A DNA stretch of 64,000 nt, taken from WHSO01 sp963732875. GTDB taxonomy: Bacteria; Pseudomonadota; Alphaproteobacteria; SMXQ01. This document shows positions 9,332-17,170 of this stretch, one piece after another. A program made the translations under genes and the position numbers. The notes under the pieces are model-generated. The model worked only from the letters and a program-made list of their open reading frames with translations. It was not told where the DNA came from and searched no databases. The stretch covers positions 124,001-188,000 of the forward strand of contig CAVTBD010000002.1 in assembly GCA_963732875.1 (NCBI GenBank), given 5' to 3'. The number at the start of each line of letters is the position of its first letter. The stretch's first letter is position 1.

Positions 9332-10138
9332 ATGGCCAGAAAACCGAGGGCCAAGGCCCCCGCGACCCGCGGCAACAGCACCATCGTCATCGGCGCGCGC
9401 CTGCTGGGCGTGGTGTCGCAGTTCGACGGCCCCACCACCCTGACCCGGATCGCCGAGGCGGCCGCCATGTCGCCCAGCCGGGCCTACCGCTACCTGCGCG
9501 GCCTGGTCGACAGCGGCCTCGTGGAGCAGGATTCGTCGTCGGGGCGCTACGACCTCGGCCCCGAGGTGCTGCGCCTCGGCCTTGCCGCCATCAGCCGGAT
9601 CGATCCGGTGCGCCAGGCGATCGCCATGCTGCCCGACCTGACCGAGCGCACCGGCCTGGTCTCGACGCTGGCCATCTGGGGTACCCACGGCCCCACGGTG
9701 ATCCGCTGCGAGCACGCCAGTCTGAGCACACCGATCCGCATCCGCGAGGGCATCGTGCTGCCGCTCCTGCCGACGGCGGCGGGGAACCTGTACCTGACCT
9801 ACGAATTGCCGGCGCTGACGGGACCGCTGCTGGAGCGCGAGATGGCCGAATGGAACACGGTCCACAAGGGCCGCGACGCCATGACGGCCCAGCGCATCGA
9901 GACCATGAAGACGGATGTCCGCAGGCGCGGCATCACGCGCGCCATCGGCGAGCGCAAGCCGCTCCATGCCAACCTGGCCGCGCCGGTATTCGGGCGCGAC
10001 GGCAAGCTCGAACTCACCATCACGCTGATCGGCGTGCGCGGCAGCTACGACGTGTCCTACACCGGCAAGACCGCGCGCATCCTCAAGGAAGTGTCGCGGG
10101 AGCTGTCCCGGAAGCTGGGCGCGAACGGCGACGCCTAG
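9332..10138 (+). CDS. IclR-family transcriptional regulator
   Basis: This 268-residue regulator has an N-terminal winged helix-turn-helix (about residues 18-75, TRIAEAAAMSPSRAYRYLRGL) and a C-terminal effector domain with the family-typical GTHGPTVIRCEH and LPTAAGNLYLTY stretches. IclR proteins sense small aromatic or carboxylic acids and control catabolic genes. The ATG beginning MARKPRAKAP was chosen because earlier in-frame sequence shows no regulator homology. A perfect palindrome overlaps a TATAAT upstream. It is divergent from the bicupin 8075-9118 and is the only recognised DNA-binding regulator in the window, so it may control the neighbouring transporter genes. Confidence 0.92.
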   Translation: MARKPRAKAPATRGNSTIVIGARLLGVVSQFDGPTTLTRIAEAAAMSPSRAYRYLRGLVDSGLVEQDSSSGRYDLGPEVLRLGLAAISRIDPVRQAIAMLPDLTERTGLVSTLAIWGTHGPTVIRCEHASLSTPIRIREGIVLPLLPTAAGNLYLTYELPALTGPLLEREMAEWNTVHKGRDAMTAQRIETMKTDVRRRGITRAIGERKPLHANLAAPVFGRDGKLELTITLIGVRGSYDVSYTGKTARILKEVSRELSRKLGANGDA

Positions 10139-10159
10139 AGGATTGTTCACCAGCTGCCG

Positions 10160-11006
10160 TCAGGCATGGCGCTCCAGCACGCTGCCGAGGAAGTCGCGGA
10201 ACACGCGGTCGATCTTCCAGCTGCGGATCGCGCCGTTGCGAATCAGCATGCGGCCTTCGGAGCTGTCGCCGTACATGCGGCCGATGGCGATCAGCAGCTT
10301 GCCGTGCTCCTGGTCCGCTTCCACGTGCTCCTCGTTGGAGTACTGCTTCTTCATGGGGATGCCGAGGTCCTTCTGAAGCTTCTCGCCCATGCGGCGCGAC
10401 AGGCAGCCGCCCTCGATCACGTCCTCGGAATTGGAATATTCGAGCGCGGCCGAGGCGGCGAAGGCCTCGAGCCAGTGGGAATGCTTGGCGAGGTGCAGCC
10501 AGGCCTGGAAGCAGACGTAGCTGCCGTCCATGGTGGGCGCCCGGTAGTAGTCCTCGGGCTTGAGCCCGAACGAGGCGCCCTGCTGCACGGCGAGCTCGTA
10601 ATGGTTGGCGCCGCCGCGATGCTTGACGCCGCCGAGCTCCTCCTCCTCGTGCTCCCACACCAGCTTCTTCACCGGCAGCGGCGAGGCGCCCTGCACGTGG
10701 CCCCAGCAGTCGCGCCGGTTGAGGTTGAACTGGGCGTGCTGCATGAAGAACTGCTGCACGCCCTTGAGCGTCCATGGGGCGGCGAACATGCGGCGGTAGG
10801 CGGCCGATTTCGAACTGCTCGTTGGCGAGATCGTAAAGTTCGCCCTCCAGCGCCTTGAGCGGATCGAACGCCTTGCGGCCGCGCGCCTTCGCCTTCACGG
10901 CCTTCCCCTTTGCGGCCTTGCCCTTGGCCGCCTTGCTTCTGGCCGGAGCCTTCACCGTCTTGTCCTTCTTCGCGGTTTTGGCCGAGTAGGTCACTTTGCC
11001 TGCCAT
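10160..11006 (-). pseudogene. Heme-oxygenase-like (TenA/PqqC fold) protein, frameshifted
   Basis: Two reading frames together encode a relative of the intact protein at 38563-39303. The first 68 codons from the ATG at 11006 end in LYDLANEQFEIGR; the rest, from YRRMFAAPWTLKG to the stop at 10160, lies in another frame. Removing one C from the CC at minus-strand 10799-10800 joins them as QFEIGRYRRMFA, matching QFESRQYQRIL of the paralogue. The fold family includes iron-containing oxidases. The N terminus carries an extra Lys/Ala-rich stretch of about 45 residues absent from the paralogue. It follows the bicupin 11056-12114 by 49 nt. It is either a recent mutation or a sequencing error. Confidence 0.75.
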
Positions 11007-11055
11007 CGTGTTCTCCTGGGGCGGGGGACGGGCGTCCCCGGTTGGGATGTTTGTG

Positions 11056-12114
11056 TCAGCTTTCGGTCTGTTCGCGGTAGAGCCCGAACGCGTCGGCGAT
11101 AGGCCGGTCGGTCACCGTGAACAGGAACGCGGGTTCGGTCTTCGAGCGGTTGGTCAGCCGGTGCCAGGTCCAGTTGGGCACGGCGATCCCGTCGTGGCGG
11201 GTGAACGGCAGGGCGGTGTCGTCGAATGCCACCTCGCCTTCGCCCGAGACCACGAAATGGACGGCGCCCGCGCTCCGGCGCCGGCGCGCGCCGGAAAATC
11301 CCGGCGGCAGCATCTGGGCGATGCACGACAGGGTGGGAAGGGCCGCGCCGCCCGTCACCGGGTTGACGTATTCGACCGCGATGCCGTCGGCGGGGTGGGG
11401 CGGCTGGCTGGCGAGGCCGTCGAGCCGGGCCTTCACGTCGGCCCATGCGTAGCGGAACGGGCGCTGGCCCTGTTGTTCCGTCGCGTTACCGACCTCGCGC
11501 AGCAGCTGGGAGGCCGGCGTGGTGACGTCGTTGCGTCGGTCCTGCACGGTCTCGCCCAGCTCCTCGTAGAAGTTCTGGTTGATGGCGACGATGAACGGCA
11601 CGTCGAGCACGTCGAGCCAGACGGCGGGCTCGCCGGTCCGGTTGTGGTGGTCGTGCCAGCACCAGCCCGGTGTCAGGATCAGGTCGTAGGGGCGCATCGG
11701 CAGCACCTCGCCATCGACTACCGTGAACACGTCGTCGCCGCCCTGGATGGTGAAGCGCAGCGCGCTCACCGAATGGCGGTGGGCCCAGGCGATCTCGCCC
11801 GGCTGGATGATCTGCACGCCCGCCATCAGGGTCTGGGTGGTGCCGCGCGGCAGGCCCGGGTTCATGAAGATCATGCTGCGCCGCGCGGTGAAGCTCTCGG
11901 GCAGGGCCTGGCACGCGCCCTTGAGGATCGGCTGCACGTCGTCCCAGGCCCAGCGGCACGGCTTGGCGGCGGGCACGGGCTCGATGCGCAGCCGCCCATC
12001 GGCGCCCTTCTCGGCGTTCTCGGGACGGTTGGCGCCGACCTGCCACTGGCCCTTGATGTGGGCCCTGGCCATCATGGCTTCCAGGTCTGCGAGCGCGCGC
12101 GTCTCGTCGCTCAT
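11056..12114 (-). CDS. Gentisate 1,2-dioxygenase-like bicupin
   Basis: The ATG giving MSDETRALADL was chosen because AGGAAAAGG precedes it; a longer in-frame opening exists but lacks homology. The 352-residue protein has HRHSVSALRFTIQG and CWHDHHN in the first barrel, an intact Fe(II)-type site. In the second barrel the HxH motif is replaced by Arg (GARRRRSAGAVHFVV) and the final motif reads TWHRL, so that site is lost as in true gentisate dioxygenases. It is followed on the same strand by the heme-oxygenase-like gene, an arrangement repeated at 38563-40398. A 17-nt palindrome lies upstream. The ring substrate is unknown. Confidence 0.82.
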   Translation of the reverse strand: MSDETRALADLEAMMARAHIKGQWQVGANRPENAEKGADGRLRIEPVPAAKPCRWAWDDVQPILKGACQALPESFTARRSMIFMNPGLPRGTTQTLMAGVQIIQPGEIAWAHRHSVSALRFTIQGGDDVFTVVDGEVLPMRPYDLILTPGWCWHDHHNRTGEPAVWLDVLDVPFIVAINQNFYEELGETVQDRRNDVTTPASQLLREVGNATEQQGQRPFRYAWADVKARLDGLASQPPHPADGIAVEYVNPVTGGAALPTLSCIAQMLPPGFSGARRRRSAGAVHFVVSGEGEVAFDDTALPFTRHDGIAVPNWTWHRLTNRSKTEPAFLFTVTDRPIADAFGLYREQTES

Positions 12115-12215
12115 CTCGGCCTTTTCCTCTTGTCGGCGGGCGGAATTCCGGGGGCCGTGGGCGACCCCGCGTGCGGCTTGCCGCAAGATAATGGACTTGG
12201 GAAATAAAGAAAACA

Positions 12216-12232
12216 ATTTTGAAATTCAAAAT
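12216..12232. promoter_or_regulatory. AT-rich perfect palindrome, operator candidate
   Basis: ATTTTGAAATTCAAAAT is a perfect palindrome around a central A, in an otherwise G+C-rich divergent intergenic region between the bicupin (start 12114, -) and the TctC gene (start 12366, +). The core TGAAATTCA resembles CGAAATTCG at 40436-40444, upstream of the paralogous bicupin cassette, so both may bind the same regulator. Confidence 0.4.
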
Positions 12233-12365
12233 TTTTGGTTCGCCGTGTTGCCACGCCCGGTTTCGACCGGCTATCAATACGGAGATACATAACCGTCCCG
12301 CCGCAGCGGCGGGGCACGGCCGCGGAACCGGGCGCAAGACCCGGAGGCGGCAACAGGGAGGTTCC

Positions 12366-13439
12366 ATGATCACTTGTGCAAGTCGTTATGCGGCGATGGT
12401 CATCGCTGCCGTGGGGCTGGTCGCGTCGGGCGCGGGTGCGGCCGTCGCGGAGGAGTCGTTCGCCGGAAAGACCATCACCATTTCCATCGGCACCGGTCCG
12501 GGCGGCAGCTACGACGCCTATGCCCGGCTCATCTCGCGCCATATGGGTGCTCACCTTGCCGGCAACCCGACCTTGGTGCCGCGGAACATGCCCGGCGCCG
12601 GCGGCACGCGCGTCGCATCCTTCATCTACAACGTCGCACCCAAGGACGGCACCCATCTCGGTGCCACCCTCAACACCATCCCGATCTTCCAGCTGCTGAA
12701 CCCGAAGAAGGCCAAGTACGACGTCGGCAAGTTCAACTGGATCGGCACCACGGCGAGCCCGACCAACGTTCTGGTCGTGTGGCATACCACCGGCGTGCGC
12801 ACCCTGGAGGATGCGACGAAGAAGCAGGTGCCGCTCGGCGCCACGACGCCCGGCACCACCCAGGAAATGTACCCCCTGATGGCCAACCGCCTGTTCGGGA
12901 CCAGGTTCAAGGTGGTGCTCGGCTACGGCGGCGCGAACGAGGTCAACCTCGCGCTGGAGCGCGGCGAGGTATTGGGCCGCGGCAGCAATTCCTGGATGTC
13001 GTACCTGTTCCAGAACCCGGAATGGGTGAAGGACAAGAAGATCGTGCCGCTGTTCCAGATGACGCTGCAGCGCGATCCGATGCTGAAGGACGTGCCGACC
13101 TTGGTGGAGCTGGCGCACAGCGACGAGGACCGGGAGGTCATCTCCCTGCTGGCGCGGACCGAGACCATCGGCCGCGCCATGATGGCGCCGCCGGGCATGG
13201 CGCCCGGTGTGGTGGCGACGCTGCGCAAGGCCTTCACCGAGTCGATCCGCGATCCGCGCTTGGTTGCCGATGCTGAGCGTGCCAAGCTGGAGATCAATCC
13301 GATCGAGGGTGCCGTCCTGCAGGACATGGTCGAGCGCATTGCCGCCGCACCGCCCGCGATCGTCGCGCGGTTCAAGGCGGCGGTGGCCTCAGAAGGCGGC
13401 GGAAAGAAGAAATCGAAGAAGGCCAGGAAGGCGCAATAG
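12366..13439 (+). CDS. TctC (Bug family) solute-binding protein with short Lys-rich tail
   Basis: The 357-residue protein starts at an ATG behind CAGGGAGG and shows a signal peptide (MITCASRYAAMVIAAVGLVA, cleavage near AVAEES). Binding-protein signatures are GTGPGGSYDAYARLISRHMG, NMPGAGGTRVASFIYN and VLGYGGANEVNLALERGE. The C terminus ends in a basic run, GGGKKKSKKARKAQ, not needed for the fold; longer Lys tails occur on the TctC proteins at 14969 and 17171. It sits 25 nt upstream of the UbiD gene 13465-14940 with a further TctC after that, so a substrate of this UbiD enzyme is a reasonable ligand guess. Confidence 0.9.
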   Translation: MITCASRYAAMVIAAVGLVASGAGAAVAEESFAGKTITISIGTGPGGSYDAYARLISRHMGAHLAGNPTLVPRNMPGAGGTRVASFIYNVAPKDGTHLGATLNTIPIFQLLNPKKAKYDVGKFNWIGTTASPTNVLVVWHTTGVRTLEDATKKQVPLGATTPGTTQEMYPLMANRLFGTRFKVVLGYGGANEVNLALERGEVLGRGSNSWMSYLFQNPEWVKDKKIVPLFQMTLQRDPMLKDVPTLVELAHSDEDREVISLLARTETIGRAMMAPPGMAPGVVATLRKAFTESIRDPRLVADAERAKLEINPIEGAVLQDMVERIAAAPPAIVARFKAAVASEGGGKKKSKKARKAQ

Positions 13440-13464
13440 CGGGGCAGGGGGAGACCATCACATC

Positions 13465-14940
13465 ATGACCGGTGATAACGTCGAATCGCGGCGCCTGGCG
13501 GCGCTCGGCGACCTGCGTACCTGCCTCGAGCTCGCCGAGGAGATGGGCAACCTCGAGCTGGTCGAGGACGCCGATCCCAACCTCGAGATCGGCGCGCTTT
13601 ACGAGATGAGCCTCGAGCACGAGGAGCCGCCCGTCATCGTGTTCGACAACATCAAGGGCTTCCCCGAAGGATTCCGTGTCGCGGTCAACGTGCGCTCGTC
13701 CCAGGTGTTCGACAACGGCAAGGGGCTTGAAGCGGTGCAGAAGTACCGCAAGCACCGGCGCAAGAAGAGCGACCCGATCCCGCCCATCGACGTCGCCACC
13801 GGCCCGGTGCTGGAGAACGTGATGGAGGGTGCCGACGTCAACGCGCTCGCGTTCCCGACGCCGCGCTGGCACCAGGACGACGGCGGCCATTACATCGGTA
13901 CCGAATGCATGGTGATCACGCGCGATCCCGACAGCGATTGGGTCAACGCCGGCACCTACCGCGTCAAGGTCCACGACCGCACCACGCTGGTGCCGTTCAT
14001 CGAGCCCGGCAAGCACGGCGACGTGATCCGCAAGAAGTACTGGGCCAAGGGCGAAGCCTGCCCGGTGGTGGTGAGCGTCGGCCAGGCGCCGGTACTGGGC
14101 GCGGCGGCGGCCTCGACGGCGCCCGAGAAGGTGTCCGAGTTCGCGCTCGCGGGCGCGCGCATCGGGCGCGCTATCGAGCTGGTGACGGGCAAGCACACCG
14201 GCATCCCGTTCCCGGCCGATGCCGAGATCGTGTTCGAGGGTTTCATGCCGCCGCCCGATCAGAAGTCGGCGGACGAGGGGCCGTTCGGCGAGTGGCCGGG
14301 CTATTACGCCTCCAACTCGCGGCCGGAGCCGGTGCTGGAGATCAAGGCGATCTATCACCGCGACCGGCCGATCATCACCGGCGCCCCGCCCATGCGTCCG
14401 ACCCTGCCGGGGTTCTGGTTCGGTACCGCGGGATCGGCGCACTTCAGGTCGGCTGCGCTGTGGGACGAGCTGGAGGCGGCGGGCGTGCCCGGCGTCGCCG
14501 GCGTCTACACCCTGCCCGGCGGCGGCCCGCGCTTCATCCGCGTGGTCTCGATCAAGCAGATGCACGCGGGCCACGCCAAGATGGCGGGGCTGGTGGCCGC
14601 GGGCTGCGGCTCGAGCGCCTATCTTGGGCGCATGGTGATCATCGTCGACGACGACATCGACATCACCAACCCGGCCGAGGTGATGTGGGCGATCGCCACG
14701 CGCTGGGACCCGAAGACCCAGGCCGACATCATCGATGGCTGCTGGACCGGCTACATCGACCCGATGCTGCTGCCCGAGCGCCGCGAGGGCGGCAACATGA
14801 CCAATTCCCGCATCATCATCTACGCGGTGCGGCCGTGGCACTGGAAGGACGAGTTCCCCAAGGTCAACGCCGTGTCGCGCGAGTACGCCGAGGACGTGCG
14901 CGCCAAGTGGAAGGACGTGCTCCGATTCCTCGCCGAATAA
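13465..14940 (+). CDS. UbiD family (prenylated-FMN) decarboxylase
   Basis: This 491-residue UbiD homologue resembles the protein at 23-1444 closely but has about 20 extra N-terminal residues. It keeps DPDSDWVNAGTYRV near residue 155 and EGPFGEWPGYY near 271, the cofactor-binding and glutamate motifs. The ATG (MTGDNVESRR) follows the upstream TctC stop by 25 nt, with GGGGGAGA nearby; upstream in-frame codons lie inside the TctC gene and were rejected. It is flanked by TctC genes on both sides (12366 and 14969), a binding protein-decarboxylase-binding protein operon that links uptake directly to decarboxylation. The substrate is unknown. Confidence 0.93.
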   Translation: MTGDNVESRRLAALGDLRTCLELAEEMGNLELVEDADPNLEIGALYEMSLEHEEPPVIVFDNIKGFPEGFRVAVNVRSSQVFDNGKGLEAVQKYRKHRRKKSDPIPPIDVATGPVLENVMEGADVNALAFPTPRWHQDDGGHYIGTECMVITRDPDSDWVNAGTYRVKVHDRTTLVPFIEPGKHGDVIRKKYWAKGEACPVVVSVGQAPVLGAAAASTAPEKVSEFALAGARIGRAIELVTGKHTGIPFPADAEIVFEGFMPPPDQKSADEGPFGEWPGYYASNSRPEPVLEIKAIYHRDRPIITGAPPMRPTLPGFWFGTAGSAHFRSAALWDELEAAGVPGVAGVYTLPGGGPRFIRVVSIKQMHAGHAKMAGLVAAGCGSSAYLGRMVIIVDDDIDITNPAEVMWAIATRWDPKTQADIIDGCWTGYIDPMLLPERREGGNMTNSRIIIYAVRPWHWKDEFPKVNAVSREYAEDVRAKWKDVLRFLAE

Positions 14941-14968
14941 TAAACGGGAAACACAGGGGGACCGAGCG

Positions 14969-16066
14969 ATGAAGACTGCAATCGTGTTCGCTGCCGCCGC
15001 GACGGCGATGACTTCCGTGACTGCGCACGCCGAATCCGCCGCCGACTTCTATCGCGGCAAGACCGTGACGGTGATCGTCGGCACCTCGTCGGGCGGCAGC
15101 TACGACACCACCGCGCGCGTGGTCGCGCGCCACTACGGCGCCCACATCCCGGGCGAGCCGACGGTAGTGGTTCAGAACCGTCCGGGCGCCTCCAGTCGCG
15201 TCGCGGCCAACTGGCTCTACAACGCGGGGCCGCGCGACGGCACCATCATCGGGGCGTTCTCGCAGACCCTCGGCATGTCCCAGGCGCTGGGCCAGCGCGG
15301 TATCAAGTACGACGCCGCGAAATTCAACTGGATCGGCACGCCGATCCAGCCGGTCAGCATCATGGTGGCGTGGAAGGCGTCGGGCATCAAATCCCTGCTG
15401 GACGCGCGCAAGCGCGAATACGTGGTGGGCGCGACCAGCGCCACCGGCGCCAACTTCATCTATCCGGCGCTCGCCAACTACCTGTTCGGGCTCAAGCTCA
15501 AGATCATCATCGGCTACCGTGGCGGCAACGAGGTCGACCTCGCGCTGGAGCGCGGCGAGATCGCGATCCGTGGCAGCGCCACCTGGAGCGACATTAAGTC
15601 GAGCCACGCCGACTGGATCCGCGACAAAAAGATCGTGATCCTGATCCAGAACAGCCTCAAGAAGCACCCGGACCTGCCCGACGTGCCGCGCTTCGTGGAC
15701 CTCGCCGAGACCCCGGACCAGCGCGCCGTGCTCGACATGATGGGCAAGGTCGCGGCCATCGGCCGGCCGCTGCTCACCAACCGGGGCGTGCCCGCCGATC
15801 GCGTGCAGGCGCTTCGGGCCGCCTTCGACGCCACCATGAAGGACGCGAAATTCACGGCCGAGGCGAAGAGGCTCAAGCTCGAGCTCGACCCCCTCTCGGG
15901 CGCCGAGCTGCAGGGGATGGTGGAAGAGATGGTGCACATGCCCAAGCGCATCGTCGATCTCACCAACGCGGCGCTGTCGCGCAACGGCACCCAGTGCGAG
16001 AAGTTCACCGACGCCAAGTACTGCGCCAAGAAGAAGAAAAAGAAGAAGAAAAAGAAGTCGGGATAG
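14969..16066 (+). CDS. TctC solute-binding protein with Cys-pair and poly-Lys tail
   Basis: The 365-residue exported protein begins MKTAIVFAAAATAMTSVTAHAES, a signal peptide. Family motifs include VGTSSGGSYDTTARVVARHY, NRPGASSRVAANWLYN and IIGYRGGNEVDLALERGE. After the normal fold the C terminus continues QCEKFTDAKYC and then ten consecutive lysines followed by SG. The same layout, C-x2-F-x-D-x3-C then a Lys run, occurs at the end of the TctC at 17171-18307. The two Cys could form a disulfide in the periplasm; the poly-Lys could contact the cell surface or anionic ligand. It follows the UbiD gene by 28 nt and converges on the next gene. Confidence 0.9.
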   Translation: MKTAIVFAAAATAMTSVTAHAESAADFYRGKTVTVIVGTSSGGSYDTTARVVARHYGAHIPGEPTVVVQNRPGASSRVAANWLYNAGPRDGTIIGAFSQTLGMSQALGQRGIKYDAAKFNWIGTPIQPVSIMVAWKASGIKSLLDARKREYVVGATSATGANFIYPALANYLFGLKLKIIIGYRGGNEVDLALERGEIAIRGSATWSDIKSSHADWIRDKKIVILIQNSLKKHPDLPDVPRFVDLAETPDQRAVLDMMGKVAAIGRPLLTNRGVPADRVQALRAAFDATMKDAKFTAEAKRLKLELDPLSGAELQGMVEEMVHMPKRIVDLTNAALSRNGTQCEKFTDAKYCAKKKKKKKKKKSG

Positions 16067-16082
16067 GGCGCGCCCTGCGCCG

Positions 16083-17150
16083 TCACGGGTGCACGGTTTC
16101 CGTGAACCAGTCGGTCGGTAGCTCGCGGCCGGCGCCCGCCTCGCGTGCGAGGCGGTAGAGCGCCGCGCCAGCGGCGGCGAACTGGAATCCGAGCCCGAGG
16201 TTGTTGATAAAGCAGGTGACGTCTTCGGGGTTCCTGCGCCCCTCGATGCGCCCGGAGACGAGGTCCGTCAGCACCGGAAACACTGAGAACGCGTCGAATT
16301 CGTCGGTGGTGCGGTAGCGTTTCGGCAGCACCTCGCCGAGGTCGCTCGAGATCGACTGCACCGGGGTCGGCACCTCGGTATGTATCACCACCGGCTTTGC
16401 CCGGGCGATGGCTCCCGGCGCGATCTCGGGCCGCTTGATGGCTGTGATGTGCATGCCCGGCTCGATCCACTCGGCGACAAATACGGGCTCGATGGCGTTG
16501 GTCGCGCACATCACGATGTCGGCGCCCGCGACCGCTTCTTCCGCGGTCGCGACGGCGGAGACGGGGATGCCGAGGCTTCCGGTCATTTCCGCGGCGAAGG
16601 CCGCGCGGTTATCCGGATTTGGGGAATGACAGCGTATCGTGGTGATGTCCCGCACCGCGCATACGGCCATGAGTTGTGCTCCCGCCTGCCAGCCAGAGCC
16701 GAGGATACCCACCGTGGTCGAGTCCTCGCGCGACAGCAGGCGCACGCCGATGCCGTTGGTGGCGCCGACCCGCAGGCGCTGCATGACGCCATCGGGAAAG
16801 ATTGCGAGCGGCTCGCCGGTCGCGGTCGAGAACAGCAGCACCAGCCCGACCCAGCGCGCGCCTTCGGCGGCGGGCAGCTTCTCGCGCCGCTGGGTGTTGC
16901 CGCGTGTCGGCCAGGTGATGATGTCGGAGTTGATGCGAACCGCACCGACCTCCATGGACGGGACCACCCCATCCATGGACTTGAGGCCATAGACTGCGTC
17001 GCCCCGTTCGGTGGGGGCGAGGCAGTCCGAGCGCGGGCGCGTCACGGCGCGGCCGGCGGCGAGGTCGCGGTAACCCGTTTCGAGGGCGGCGATGGTCTCT
17101 GCCATCGGCAGCAGGCGCGCGACGTCGTCGTTGTCGAGCAGCAGGGTCAT
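16083..17150 (-). CDS. Ornithine cyclodeaminase / mu-crystallin family enzyme
   Basis: This 355-residue NAD(P)-dependent protein shows the family core: a Rossmann segment VGILGSGWQAGAQLMAVCAV near residue 145 and ADIVMCATNAIEPVF near 210, preceded by VGATNGIGVRLLSRED. Family members include ornithine cyclodeaminase, alanine dehydrogenase and ketimine reductases, so the reaction cannot be assigned from sequence alone. It starts 20 nt after the TctC gene 17171-18307 ends, on the same strand, so the two probably form an operon and may act on the same amino-acid-like or imine compound. No signal peptide is present. Confidence 0.85.
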   Translation of the reverse strand: MTLLLDNDDVARLLPMAETIAALETGYRDLAAGRAVTRPRSDCLAPTERGDAVYGLKSMDGVVPSMEVGAVRINSDIITWPTRGNTQRREKLPAAEGARWVGLVLLFSTATGEPLAIFPDGVMQRLRVGATNGIGVRLLSREDSTTVGILGSGWQAGAQLMAVCAVRDITTIRCHSPNPDNRAAFAAEMTGSLGIPVSAVATAEEAVAGADIVMCATNAIEPVFVAEWIEPGMHITAIKRPEIAPGAIARAKPVVIHTEVPTPVQSISSDLGEVLPKRYRTTDEFDAFSVFPVLTDLVSGRIEGRRNPEDVTCFINNLGLGFQFAAAGAALYRLAREAGAGRELPTDWFTETVHP

Positions 17151-17170
17151 GTACCGTGTCTCCGCCGGGA

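Noticed and set aside
16030..16066. Poly-lysine codon run as a simple sequencing artefact
   Set aside because: The run uses mixed AAG and AAA codons, is preceded by a Cys-pair motif shared with an independent gene at 17171, and ends in a normal stop, so it is kept as real coding sequence.
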